Part shown: piece after piece, positions 7,337 to 15,458 of the stretch
How the letters are laid out: every line of letters begins with the position of its first letter
How positions within the stretch are numbered: the stretch's first letter is position 1
DNA from: an uncultured Candidatus Melainabacteria bacterium
GTDB taxonomy: Bacteria; Cyanobacteriota; Vampirovibrionia; Gastranaerophilales; Gastranaerophilaceae
Direction of reading: 5' to 3'
Assembly (NCBI GenBank): GCA_949915775.1
Contig: CATLEG010000010.1
Coordinates: 1-37,658 of the forward strand
DNA: 37,658 bases
Program-made: the position numbers and the translations under genes
Notes under the pieces: model-generated
What the model saw: only the letters and a program-made list of their open reading frames with translations
The model's database searches: none
What the model was told of the DNA's origin: nothing

Positions 7337-7711
7337 CTATTTGATTTCAACAGTAGCGCCAGCTGCTTCAAGTTGTTTTTTGATAGCTTCAGCATCTTCT
7401 TTTTTAACACCTTCTTTAACAGCTTTAGGAGCACCATCAACTAAATCTTTAGCTTCTTTCAAGCCAAGACCAGTGATAGCACGAACTTCTTTCAATACAG
7501 CGATTTTGTTAGCGCCAGCTGAAGCCAAGATTACGTTAACTTCAGTAGCTTCATCAGCTGCTGCTTCACCAGCTGCTGCTGGAGCTGCAGCAACTGCTAC
7601 AGGTGCTGCTGCTGAAACGCCAAATTTTTCTTCCATAGCTTTTACTAATTCAGCTGCTTCTAACAAAGTTAATTTTTCAATTGATTCTAAAATTGTTTCT
7701 ACATTACTCAT
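7337..7711 (-). CDS. rplL: Ribosomal protein L7/L12
   Basis: The 124-residue protein has the N-terminal dimer helix (residues 1-33), an Ala-rich hinge (about 34-56), and the C-terminal domain with [19 protein letters not shown] that contacts elongation factors. GGAG precedes the ATG. It follows rplJ by 65 bases in one operon. rpoB does not follow, and ruvB converges instead. Confidence 0.97.
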   Translation of the reverse strand: MSNVETILESIEKLTLLEAAELVKAMEEKFGVSAAAPVAVAAAPAAAGEAAADEATEVNVILASAGANKIAVLKEVRAITGLGLKEAKDLVDGAPKAVKEGVKKEDAEAIKKQLEAAGATVEIK

Positions 7712-7776
7712 TATTTTTTCTCCTTTTTTTTGTTTTTTGTAACTATTATCCCGAAGGATATAAATTTACGCTGCAA

Positions 7777-8298
7777 TTAAGCAGTTTTCTGGTCTCTAAC
7801 AGCTGCCATAGCTCTTGTAAGTTGTGCCATAACTGCATTGATAGAACCAACGATACCAGATGCCGGTGAATTGACAGATCCAAGAATTTTTGCAATAAGT
7901 TCTTCTTTTGAAGGAAGTTTAGACAATGCCTCTGCTTCTTGAGCTGTTAAGAATTTACCGTCAAGTGCTCCGCCAAGGATAGCACCTTTTTTAGTATCTT
8001 TAATAAATTTTGCAACTGCTTTAGCAGGACTTACTTGATCTTCAAAACCAAACGCAATAGCTACAGGTCCTGTTAAAGAATCAGCAAGCACTTCAAATTC
8101 AGTTCCCTTGAAAGCGATTTTAGCCAAAGTATTTTTAGTTACCATGTAATCACCGCCGTCTTTTTGCAAAGCACGTCTAAGTTGAGTGATTTCTTCTACA
8201 GTATAACCTTTATACTCAGTCAAAATTGCTACTTGGGCTTTTTCAGCTTTTTCTTTAATTACATCTATTTTTTCAGATTTAAAAGCTTTTGTTGCCAT
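7777..8298 (-). CDS. rplJ: Ribosomal protein L10
   Basis: The 173-residue protein has the L10 pattern: an N-terminal RNA-binding domain (VAILTEYKGYTVEEITQLRRALQ) and a C-terminal helix that holds the L12 dimers. The start at 8298 is set by AAAGGAG and by the family start (MATKAF). A longer frame runs up into the leader. rplK and rplA, the usual upstream neighbours, are absent here, so rplJ-rplL form a two-gene unit. A structured leader upstream suggests autoregulation by L10-L12. Confidence 0.96.
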   Translation of the reverse strand: MATKAFKSEKIDVIKEKAEKAQVAILTEYKGYTVEEITQLRRALQKDGGDYMVTKNTLAKIAFKGTEFEVLADSLTGPVAIAFGFEDQVSPAKAVAKFIKDTKKGAILGGALDGKFLTAQEAEALSKLPSKEELIAKILGSVNSPASGIVGSINAVMAQLTRAMAAVRDQKTA

Positions 8299-8431
8299 TT
8301 TTAGCTCCTTTGTTGTGTAATACTTTTTGGGCTTTTCACCCGTTCGACCTGTAAATATACAAAAAAAATTTTGCATCTTTACATAATTAGACCGCAAAAT
8401 CAAACAAATCAATATTTATATTTCGACTGTT

Positions 8432-8523
8432 CAACCTCGGTTAGCTGATGTTTTAAGGGATAAGAGTCGTTTCTCCGTTACGCCGGGCCCCAGGCCCAAC
8501 CCCCCGCTAACTGTCTGCGGTAT
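8432..8523 (-). promoter_or_regulatory. L10-type ribosomal leader RNA
   Basis: On the minus strand, GCAGACAGTTAGC near the predicted transcript start pairs with GCTAACCGAGG about 60 bases later. This is the long-range stem and the bulged pattern of L10 operon leaders, the binding site of L10-L12. A GC-rich hairpin sits between (GGGCCTGGGGCCC-like). The match is to my memory of the family consensus; a search with Rfam RF00557 would settle it. Confidence 0.7.
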
Positions 8524-8529
8524 ATTTTT

Positions 8530-8557
8530 ATGATAGCAAAAAAGAAAATAAAATCAA
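8530..8557 (-). promoter_or_regulatory. rplJ-rplL promoter
   Basis: TTGATT (8552-8557), a 16-base spacer and TATCAT (8530-8535) on the minus strand would start transcription near 8523, right at the L10 leader. Confidence 0.6.
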
Positions 8558-8564
8558 GTAATAG

Positions 8565-9488
8565 TTAAATTTTCTTAACCAAAGCGTACACATTACAGTT
8601 TTCAAACCCATCGTACGGGCCTTTTGAGACAAATGTAAAAAGCCTGTTATCAAGCAAATTATATCTCAAATTAAAATTACCCATACACAAAGCTTCATTA
8701 GGATGTTTTAATGCAACAAGTTTTTCCATAAGCGGATAAATTTCACTTTTAAAATCAATTTTATTATCATAAACATCAATCGACATATAACAATTTAATT
8801 TCCAGTGCTTTTTCTTCATATTAAGCTTTATACGTTCAATTGAATGATAAATAAAATTAAGCAAATTATCAATTCTTGAAAAATCTTCAAGCAAAATTAA
8901 CATCATATCTTCAGTTTTTGCAAACTTGCAGCCTTTAATATTTTTTATAGCAGAATAAAATATTTTAAAAGCTTCATCCTCTTTTTCTTTCACACCATCG
9001 ACAGTATCTCCGCCCCATACATTATCAATGTATGCATTTTTAGCATTAAACTTTACAAGTATTGCTGCATTTTTGGCTTTTTTAATTCTTTCTTCATTAC
9101 TAGTTTGAAGTTGTTTATTAAACTCTTCTTCAATTTTTAGCTTACAATTTTTAACAGAAGCATCTGAACTTTCCATAGCTCTAATCAAATAATATTTAAA
9201 TTTGGTTATACTAAACACTAAAACTAAAGCTATTATATCAAACAAAAGCAAAGAGCCATCTACATAAACACCGCCGACTTCAATATCTTCATGATAAAAA
9301 ATTCTAATCAAATCAATAATAGAATTTGCCAGAGGTGCCGCGAAATTAAATGCATTGCTGCCAATTAAATCCAAAAACCAGTACGTAGATGTTAAAAATA
9401 CAAGAATCATCAATGTTATTTGGATTACAAACAACATATTAAGTACAAACTGTAAAAATTTTGAAATTGTTTTATAAACTAATAACAT
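8565..9488 (-). CDS. Membrane protein with a degenerate cyclase-like domain
   Basis: The 307-residue protein has two hydrophobic segments near its N-terminus (about 12-37 and 80-96), then a charged helix (about 108-142), then a soluble domain. The soluble part (about 145-307) has a spacing reminiscent of class III nucleotide cyclase domains: a strand with DMMLILLED, a long helix, a strand CYMSIDVYD, and a last strand ending NVYALVKK. The metal-binding Asp pair and other catalytic residues are not evident, so it may be a non-catalytic relative. It overlaps panC by ten bases and is in the same operon. The fold suggestion is inference. Confidence 0.6.
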   Translation of the reverse strand: MLLVYKTISKFLQFVLNMLFVIQITLMILVFLTSTYWFLDLIGSNAFNFAAPLANSIIDLIRIFYHEDIEVGGVYVDGSLLLFDIIALVLVFSITKFKYYLIRAMESSDASVKNCKLKIEEEFNKQLQTSNEERIKKAKNAAILVKFNAKNAYIDNVWGGDTVDGVKEKEDEAFKIFYSAIKNIKGCKFAKTEDMMLILLEDFSRIDNLLNFIYHSIERIKLNMKKKHWKLNCYMSIDVYDNKIDFKSEIYPLMEKLVALKHPNEALCMGNFNLRYNLLDNRLFTFVSKGPYDGFENCNVYALVKKI

Positions 9489-10345
9489 AAATTTCCTAAA
9501 GCAATATTGTCGATTAACCTTACATTACCAATCTTTAATGCAATAAATACAATTGTATTATCATCAGCAGCAATCTTTTCTTCCAAATCTTCTGCATCTC
9601 TAAATTCCAAATACTCTAATGAATGATTTTCATTCAAATATGCAAAAGCAGTTTCCGTTAATGCTCTAACATCTGTAATACCTTTTGTATAGCAAGATTT
9701 TATATTAAATAAAATTTTACTTAACGCTAAAGCTTCTTTTTTATCATCATCAGAAAGATATTTATTTCTTGAAGAAAGGGCTAATCCACTTTCCTCTCTA
9801 ACAATAGGACAAGGAATAATTTCAACCGGAATATTTAAATCTTTGACCATTTTTTTCAAAATAATTAATTGCTGCCTGTCTTTTTCACCAAAAAATGCAC
9901 AATCAGGCTGAACAATATTAAATAATTTATTTACAACTGTGCATACTCCATCAAAGTGACCTACACGTGATTTTCCGCAAAGTTTATCAACATAAAAAAA
10001 TGGCGGGATAACATAAGTCAAAAAATCATTTGACATAATATGACCTTCTCCATACATTTCATTTGTAGACGGTGCAAAAACAATATCCACCCCGGCTTCA
10101 TTACAAAGTTTTTCATCAGCTTCAAGAGTTCTCGGATATTTATCCAAATCTTCACCAGGACAGAACTGTATCGGATTTACAAAAACTGAAACTACAGTTT
10201 TATCACATTTTGCAACAGATTTTTCAATAAGACTTTTATGACCGTCATGCAAAGCACCCATTGTTGGCACAAGACCCACAGTTAATCCTTGTTTTTTCCA
10301 TTCTTTAATCTTTTCTCTAACTTCCGAAATTGTATGTAAAAGCAT
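9479..10345 (-). CDS. panC: Pantothenate synthetase
   Basis: The 288-residue protein has PTMGALHDGH (the HxGH nucleotide motif), the beta-alanine/pantoate region FGEKDRQQLIIL, and LALSSRNKYLS, the KMSKS-equivalent loop. It condenses pantoate and beta-alanine with ATP to make pantothenate for coenzyme A. I placed the start at 10345, where AAGAGGGAATT lies just upstream. An in-frame ATG six codons earlier would put that ribosome site inside the gene. panB and panD are not in the window. Confidence 0.95.
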   Translation of the reverse strand: MLLHTISEVREKIKEWKKQGLTVGLVPTMGALHDGHKSLIEKSVAKCDKTVVSVFVNPIQFCPGEDLDKYPRTLEADEKLCNEAGVDIVFAPSTNEMYGEGHIMSNDFLTYVIPPFFYVDKLCGKSRVGHFDGVCTVVNKLFNIVQPDCAFFGEKDRQQLIILKKMVKDLNIPVEIIPCPIVREESGLALSSRNKYLSDDDKKEALALSKILFNIKSCYTKGITDVRALTETAFAYLNENHSLEYLEFRDAEDLEEKIAADDNTIVFIALKIGNVRLIDNIALGNLCY

Positions 10346-10460
10346 AATTCCCTCTTTTCTCAAAAATTATATCACAAAATTTTGTAAATTTATCTTTACA
10401 ATAAAGCAAAAAAAAGTTTGCTGTTTTTTTATAAATAGTGTAAAATTATTAGGTAAGTTT

Positions 10461-11585
10461 ATGAAATATGTTTTTAAATCTGACTTAGAACAGATTAAGG
10501 TTAATGACATCAACTCAAATCTTCCGGATTTGAAAAATACAAAAGAATCAAAAGCGATTACCATAGGGAAATGGCTAACTAATGTTATTTCAACAAATAA
10601 AAATATTAAGCCAAACACGCTTTTACCAACCAAACCCGATTTGGCATACCTGTTAGGTGTAAGTATCGGGACAATTCAAAATGCACTAAGATATATTGAA
10701 GATTTAGGATTTGTCGAATCAAAACAATGTATCGGAACAATTATTCGTGACAGAAATAACAGTGAAAACTCTTTAAGAAAACTTACATCAAAAAGAGAAA
10801 TTGCTATTTCTGCAATAAAAAAATATATTATTGACAAAGATATAAGACCAGGTCAAACATTACCATCATCAAGAATTATTTCAAACATGATAGGCTGCTC
10901 ATCAAATACAACAAGACTTGCTCTTGAATATTTAGGAACAATTAATATTCTTGAACATAAATTTAAAAATTCAAATGAAACAGGCTGGGTAGTAATTTCA
11001 AGAGATTTTTCAATAGAAGAACAAGAGTCTGAAAATAATACTCTTGTAAAAAAAGTTGAAAATGATTTAAAAAACTATATTACCAATAACCTAAAAACCG
11101 GCGATAGAATGCCTGCCCATGCTGAGCTTTCCGAAAAGCTATCTGTAAGTATAAAAACAATACATGATGCATTAAAAAACCTGATTGATGAAGGAATTTT
11201 GCTTGCAAGACGCGGACGTTACGGCACAACAGTTTTAAAAATGCCAAACGATAATAATATTGAAATAAAAAAAGAAACTTCAATATTTGCATCTGCACCC
11301 GAGGCTGCATTTTATCATTATGAAAAAACTCAAAATTATATAAAAAAGTTGATTGCTGAAAATTACGAAGTCGGTTCAAAACTTCCGTCGATAATTGAGC
11401 TTTCAAAAGAGCTTGATTTAAGTCCTAACACAATCAGAAAAGCTTTCCAAAACCTTGCCAAAGAAGGTTATTTAACATTTTCTCGCGGACGTTACGGCGG
11501 CACATACGTAATTGATATTCCGGATGAACAAGCTTTTAAATGGCTTGCCGTTAATCCTAAATATGCTGAATCATACGAAAATTAG
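10461..11585 (+). CDS. Regulator with four tandem GntR-type winged helices
   Basis: The 374-residue protein consists of four GntR-like DNA-binding domains in a row, about residues 32-97, 112-180, 195-261 and 285-352. Each has the pattern 'basic helix, G-x-LP-(S/T), HTH with S-x-x-T-(I/T)-x-x-A-L, then a wing G-(F/Y/I)-x'. The third and fourth keep the wing RGRYG. No effector-binding domain of the usual GntR classes (FadR, HutC, MocR) is present. Canonical GntR proteins have one such domain, so this is unusual and could bind four adjacent sites or loop DNA. It stands alone between panC and a secreted protein. Its targets are unknown. Confidence 0.82.
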   Translation: MKYVFKSDLEQIKVNDINSNLPDLKNTKESKAITIGKWLTNVISTNKNIKPNTLLPTKPDLAYLLGVSIGTIQNALRYIEDLGFVESKQCIGTIIRDRNNSENSLRKLTSKREIAISAIKKYIIDKDIRPGQTLPSSRIISNMIGCSSNTTRLALEYLGTINILEHKFKNSNETGWVVISRDFSIEEQESENNTLVKKVENDLKNYITNNLKTGDRMPAHAELSEKLSVSIKTIHDALKNLIDEGILLARRGRYGTTVLKMPNDNNIEIKKETSIFASAPEAAFYHYEKTQNYIKKLIAENYEVGSKLPSIIELSKELDLSPNTIRKAFQNLAKEGYLTFSRGRYGGTYVIDIPDEQAFKWLAVNPKYAESYEN

Positions 11586-11592
11586 ATTATTA

Positions 11593-12102
11593 CTAAATGT
11601 TAAAATCATTCATTAACATTACATTAATTGTTTTACCGGAAATTATTTCTGCCTGCCCTCCATGTACAAACCCAAATAAAGCCAACGGGAATAAGAAAAA
11701 TATACTTACAGCTCCCATAGCTTTTGGCCAAGTCTTTTCTTCACCGGTAATTTTATGATTATATTCTATAGGATGAAAATTTCCGTTAGCATCTTCAATT
11801 GAACCATTAACCAGCAAAATTTCACCTGGATTTCCCCAACATCTTGCTTTTTTGGCATCTGCAATATTTAAAATAACTGTACCGCCCTCTTTAAACACAA
11901 GTTTACTATTCACTCTAACATCAGATTGAACTTGAGCATATAACTTATCTCCTGCATTAACAGTTTTTCCTGAAACCTTTTCCCCATTATAAACTACCGG
12001 TATCCTTTTTCCGGCATTAACCAATACATTATTAGCATTTGCCGGAACAACTGAAATCATTAAAAATGCAAACAATATTAAAACGGTAAGAACCTTTTTC
12101 AT
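11593..12102 (-). CDS. Secreted or membrane-anchored protein of unknown function
   Basis: The 169-residue protein begins with a clear signal peptide (MKKVLTVLILFAFLMISVVP, likely cut after ANA at about 23). A beta-rich region follows (about 30-112), with a hydrophobic segment near 128-147 (VSIFFLFPLALFGFV). Strand-rich text such as GGTVILNIADAKKARCWG and ANGNFHPIEY suggests an extracytoplasmic beta domain. I do not recognise the family. The C-terminus (IISGKTINVMLM) resembles the end of periplasmic beta domains. It converges with the regulator at 10461, leaving seven bases between stops. Confidence 0.65.
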   Translation of the reverse strand: MKKVLTVLILFAFLMISVVPANANNVLVNAGKRIPVVYNGEKVSGKTVNAGDKLYAQVQSDVRVNSKLVFKEGGTVILNIADAKKARCWGNPGEILLVNGSIEDANGNFHPIEYNHKITGEEKTWPKAMGAVSIFFLFPLALFGFVHGGQAEIISGKTINVMLMNDFNI

Positions 12103-12223
12103 AAAACCTCCATTTTATATGATGAAAATACCATATATTAAATAAATTTGTAAATTACCATAAAGTCTAATATACAATTTATAAAAATTAGACATTTATT
12201 ATTGTTTGTCTTAAATTTAAGAT

Positions 12224-13447
12224 ATGTCATACAAAGAATATTTAGATGTTTTAAAACAAAACTCACATTTTAGGGAAATAAAAGATTTTACTCACAAAGA
12301 TGAGAAGTATATTGAGATTAATGGTAAAAAGCTTATCAATCTTTCTTCTAATAATTATTTGGGATTTGCTGATAATAACGCTGTCACGCAGGAATTTTTA
12401 GAAACAACAGGTGCGAAATACTGTTTTGGCAGTGCTTCCGCAAGGCTTTTGACAGGAACTTTACCTGTTTATAAAGAACTTGAATTATTATTGGCAAAAC
12501 TTTTCAATAAAGATTCAGCATTAATTTTTAACAGCGGTTACCATGCAAATGTCGGAATAAACAGTTCTATTGCAGGCAAAGGCGACGTTATTTTTTCTGA
12601 TAAACTCAATCATGCCAGTATTATTGATGGAATGCGACTTTCTGAGGGTAAATTTTTCCGATATCCTCATAATAATATGGAAGCACTTGAAAAACTTTTA
12701 ATTAGAGAAAGAAAAAATTTCAACAACGCAATAATCGTTTCTGAAAGCGTATTTTCAATGGATGGTGATATTGCGGATTTACGAAAACTTGTAGAGCTTA
12801 AAGAAAAATATAATTGTATATTAATCCTTGATGAAGCACACGCATTCGGTGTTTTCGGACAAAATGGGCTGGGAGTTTCAGAAACTCTTGGTATAATTGA
12901 TAATGTAGATTTAATTGTGGGTACATTTGGCAAAGCAATAGGTTCTATGGGAGCTTTTGCCGTTGGAAATAAAACTTTGATTGATTATCTTACAAATAAA
13001 GCGCGCTCTTTTATTTTCTCAACAGCTTTACCGCCGATTAATATTGCATTCACAAAATGGATTATTGAAAACAAACTCCCAAAAACTTACGAGAAAAGAA
13101 TGAATATGATAAAACTTGGTAAAAAGATTACCGCACAATTAACCCCTCTCCCTAACCCTCTCCCTCAAGAGGCGAGGGAAGCCGAAATAAATGTTGTTCA
13201 GCAGGGCTACGTGCGTAACACCCCTCAAGGGGCGAGGGAAGGTTCGCATATAATCCCGATTATTATCGGCAGCAACAAAGAAACCGTTGAAACTTGTGAA
13301 ATTCTTTATCAAAACGGATTTTTCACACTTCCAATCCGTCCGCCAACCGTTCCCGAAGGCACATCGCGCTTAAGACTTTCACTAACAACAGATATTACAG
13401 AACAGGAAATTCAAAATGCAATCTCATTGGCTAAACAAACAAAATAA
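12224..13447 (+). CDS. bioF: 8-amino-7-oxononanoate synthase with an in-frame repeat insert
   Basis: The 407-residue PLP enzyme joins alanine and pimeloyl-ACP in biotin synthesis. Visible motifs are NNYLGFA near 43, GSASARLLTG at 69-78, NSGYHANVG at 103-111, LDEAHAFGVFG with Asp203 and His206, the Schiff-base Lys237 in TFGKAIGSMGAF, and RPPTVPEGTSRLRLSLT near 372. Between residues 306 and 340 lies a Pro/Arg/Gln-rich stretch (TPLPNPLPQEAREAE onward). It is encoded by a palindromic repeat at 13142-13243, which is why the protein is about 20 residues longer than usual. The family sequence resumes directly with HIIPIIIG. No ribosome site is obvious before the ATG. bioG overlaps its last 32 bases. 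Confidence 0.9.
   Translation: MSYKEYLDVLKQNSHFREIKDFTHKDEKYIEINGKKLINLSSNNYLGFADNNAVTQEFLETTGAKYCFGSASARLLTGTLPVYKELELLLAKLFNKDSALIFNSGYHANVGINSSIAGKGDVIFSDKLNHASIIDGMRLSEGKFFRYPHNNMEALEKLLIRERKNFNNAIIVSESVFSMDGDIADLRKLVELKEKYNCILILDEAHAFGVFGQNGLGVSETLGIIDNVDLIVGTFGKAIGSMGAFAVGNKTLIDYLTNKARSFIFSTALPPINIAFTKWIIENKLPKTYEKRMNMIKLGKKITAQLTPLPNPLPQEAREAEINVVQQGYVRNTPQGAREGSHIIPIIIGSNKETVETCEILYQNGFFTLPIRPPTVPEGTSRLRLSLTTDITEQEIQNAISLAKQTK
13142..13243. repeat. Palindromic repeat inserted in frame in bioF
   Basis: The 102 bases hold CCCTCTCC and CCCTCAAGAGGCGAGGG, then an inverted copy of the ACGCACGTAGCCCTGC family (13203-13219), then CCCTCAAGGGGCGAGGG. All occur as free intergenic repeats elsewhere in the window. 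The length is a multiple of three and no stop is introduced. Confidence 0.85.
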
Positions 13448-14114
13448 CGACAAATTAATAATATTCTTTACCGGTTGGAGCTTTGATTACAAACCGTTTG
13501 AATTCTTAGACTATGAGGATTTTGATGTATTGATACTATACGATTATAATTTGAACCCTCGCCCCTTGAGGGAGAGGGAAAAATTTGTTAATGAGCTTTG
13601 CGAATTTACAAATTTGGGTGAGGGGTACAAACAATATTACCTAATCGCATGGTCAATGGGAGTTTTCATGGCATATCAAATGCGCAATGAGTTACCAAAA
13701 TTTAACAAAAAAATAGCAATTAACGGCACACCGTTCCCTGTTGATGATGAATTCGGCATACCGCAAAAACCTTTCCTATTAACACTTCGTCATGCAAAAA
13801 CAGGCTTGGAAGGTAAATTTTATCAAAATATTTTCGATAAACCGGAAGAATTTGAAAGATATCAAACAGCGCCAGTAGAGCGTTCAATAGAAAATCGCGA
13901 GCAAGAATTAAAAACTCTTTATGCTAAAATAAAAGAAACTGATAAAACTTATGAAACATATTACGACAAAGCACTTGTAAGCAATAATGACAAAATTATC
14001 CCGACAAAAAATCAACTAAATTTCTGGCAAAATAAAGTTCCTGTGGAAATACTTGAAAGCGGGCATTTTCCATACTATAATTTTAAAAGCTGGAACGAAA
14101 TATTATGCAAATAA
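13416..14114 (+). CDS. bioG: Pimeloyl-ACP methyl ester esterase BioG
   Basis: The 232-residue alpha/beta hydrolase of the BioG (DUF452) type has the start HWLNK...LIIFFTGW, the nucleophile Ser80 in AWSMGV, Asp192 and His217 (SGHFPYY). BioG removes the methyl group from pimeloyl-ACP methyl ester once the chain is complete, giving the substrate of BioF. A foreign segment at residues 47-70 (NPRPLREREKFVNELCEFTN onward) is encoded by a palindromic repeat at 13554-13625. It sits between a conserved strand and the strand leading to the nucleophile. The gene overlaps bioF by 32 bases and bioC by 10, which implies translational coupling. Confidence 0.88.
   Translation: MQSHWLNKQNNDKLIIFFTGWSFDYKPFEFLDYEDFDVLILYDYNLNPRPLREREKFVNELCEFTNLGEGYKQYYLIAWSMGVFMAYQMRNELPKFNKKIAINGTPFPVDDEFGIPQKPFLLTLRHAKTGLEGKFYQNIFDKPEEFERYQTAPVERSIENREQELKTLYAKIKETDKTYETYYDKALVSNNDKIIPTKNQLNFWQNKVPVEILESGHFPYYNFKSWNEILCK
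13554..13625. repeat. CCCTC-GAATTTGTAA palindromic element in bioG
   Basis: The element reads CCCTCGCCCCTTGAGGGAG, then AAATTTGTTAATGAGC, then GCGAATTTACAAATTTG. The GC-rich hairpin and the TTTGTTAA/TTTACAAA arms match the intergenic elements at 15323, 27301 and 28523. It is in frame and has no stop. Confidence 0.88.
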
Positions 14115-14836
14115 ACCCTAAATTAATAAAAAATCAATTTGAAAAAAGTATTGATAAATACAATCAAAATGCAGCAGTTCAACATATTATGGCAGAAAAA
14201 TTAGTAAATGAAACTGCAAAATTTCAGACTGAATTTAAAAATATACTTGAACTGGGCAGCGGCGCCGGCTTACTTACAAAGGAAATTGCCCAAACTTTCA
14301 AGTTTGAGAAATACTTTGCCAATGATTTAATTGAAAAATCAGAGAAATACATAAAAAATATAATTCCAGATACCGTTTTTTATTGCGGAAATGCACAAAA
14401 AATTAAACCCTCTCAAAAAATGGATTTGATTATTTCTAATGCAATGTTTCAGTGGTTCAAAAAAATTAATACAGAAAATTATAAAAATATGCTGAACAAA
14501 GATGGAATTTTAGCATTTTCCAGCTTTTCACCAGAAAACTTTAAAGAAATTAAAGAACTTACAGGTTTGTCACTTGAATACAAGACTATAGATGAATTAA
14601 CCAAAATTTTTGAAAAAGACTTTGAAATTTTATATATTGAAGAATTTATTCATACCTTAGAATTTTCAACACCGCTTGAGCTTTTAGCACATATGAAAAA
14701 CACCGGTGTAAATTCTCTAACAACACAGCATTGGACATTTAAAGAGGTAAAAGATTTTTGTGATAATTACTCACAAAAATTTCCAAAAATAACCTTAACC
14801 TATGCTCCGATAATATTTATTTGTCAAAAAAAATAA
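14105..14836 (+). CDS. bioC: Malonyl-ACP O-methyltransferase
   Basis: The 243-residue protein is a class I SAM-dependent methyltransferase with the SAM-binding motif ILELGSGAGLLTKE near residue 48 and ISNAMFQWF in the later motif, as in BioC. BioC methylates the free carboxyl of malonyl-ACP so that fatty acid synthesis can extend it to a pimeloyl ester. The assignment rests on the fold plus its place directly after bioF-bioG. The ATG overlaps the end of bioG. bioA, bioD and bioB are not in the window. Confidence 0.88.
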   Translation: MQINPKLIKNQFEKSIDKYNQNAAVQHIMAEKLVNETAKFQTEFKNILELGSGAGLLTKEIAQTFKFEKYFANDLIEKSEKYIKNIIPDTVFYCGNAQKIKPSQKMDLIISNAMFQWFKKINTENYKNMLNKDGILAFSSFSPENFKEIKELTGLSLEYKTIDELTKIFEKDFEILYIEEFIHTLEFSTPLELLAHMKNTGVNSLTTQHWTFKEVKDFCDNYSQKFPKITLTYAPIIFICQKK

Positions 14837-14866
14837 CCCCGCCAAAATGGCAAGGGCTATTTTTAT
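14832..14866. terminator. Bidirectional terminator between bioC and rplR
   Basis: An imperfect stem (CCC-GCCA with TGGC-AA-GGG, loop AAA) is flanked by T runs on both strands: TATTTTTAT rightward, and TTATTTTTTTT leftward. It ends both the biotin operon and the rpsH-rplF-rplR unit. Confidence 0.65.
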
Positions 14867-14879
14867 ATGCTTGTATTTA

Positions 14880-15248
14880 TTAAAACATTAGTCCAGCTTC
14901 TCTAGCTGCATCAGCTAAAGCTGCTACACGACCATGGTATAAGAATCCGCCGCGGTCAAATACTACACATTCAACACCGGCTTTTTTAGCTTTTTGAGCG
15001 ATTGCTTCACCAACTACTTTCGCAGCTTCGATGTTGCCGCCGTGAGCTAATTTTTCTTTCAAATCTTTATCATTTGAAGATGCTGATGCTAAAGTTACGT
15101 GATTAACATCATCAATCAATTGAGCATAAATGTGTTTTGTACTTCTGTAAACAGCTAATCTTGGAAATTCTGCTGTTCCAGACAATTTAACTCTGATTGA
15201 TCTGTGTCTTTTTTGTACTTTTGGTTTTCTTGTTTCTTGTTTAATCAT
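14880..15248 (-). CDS. rplR: Ribosomal protein L18
   Basis: The 122-residue protein has the L18 core ([33 protein letters not shown]) and the C-terminal [20 protein letters not shown]. It binds 5S rRNA with L5. It is the last gene of this ribosomal unit. rpsE, rpmD, rplO and secY, which normally follow, are absent, and the convergent biotin operon lies next. Confidence 0.97.
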   Translation of the reverse strand: MIKQETRKPKVQKRHRSIRVKLSGTAEFPRLAVYRSTKHIYAQLIDDVNHVTLASASSNDKDLKEKLAHGGNIEAAKVVGEAIAQKAKKAGVECVVFDRGGFLYHGRVAALADAAREAGLMF

Positions 15249-15322
15249 TTTTATTTTCCTTTCTTACTGCTTTAACGGGCTTTTTACCCTTCGCATGTAA
15301 ATTTATTTCTATCAAGGGTATT

Positions 15323-15458
15323 ACCCCTCTCCCAAGTTGCTAAACTCCTTTGTCGTTAAGCAACTTTTCCCTCTCCCTCAAGGGGCGAGGGGAATAGTAT
15401 TATGTGATTCCGAATCAATTTCGGGATAAGATATCCGTATGCCTCAGCTCGCAATCCG
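15323..15458. repeat. Palindromic elements between rplF and rplR
   Basis: 15323-15392 is a CCCTC-type element (CCCTCTCCC, GTTGCTAAACTC, GTTAAGCAAC, CCCTCAAGGGGCGAGGG). Its inner arms differ from other copies but still pair with each other. 15403-15427 is a second small palindrome (GATTCCGAATCAATTTCGGG). Both lie in the transcribed gap. Confidence 0.75.

Noticed and set aside
7337-8298. Absence of rpoB after rplL as a striking break
   Set aside because: In Cyanobacteria and relatives the rpoB-rpoC genes are not beside rplL, so this is expected for the likely lineage. Only the missing rplK-rplA upstream is slightly unusual.
15249-15458. Minus-strand frame between rplF and rplR as a small gene
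   Set aside because: It overlaps rplF in another frame and continues into a palindromic element, with no ribosome site.
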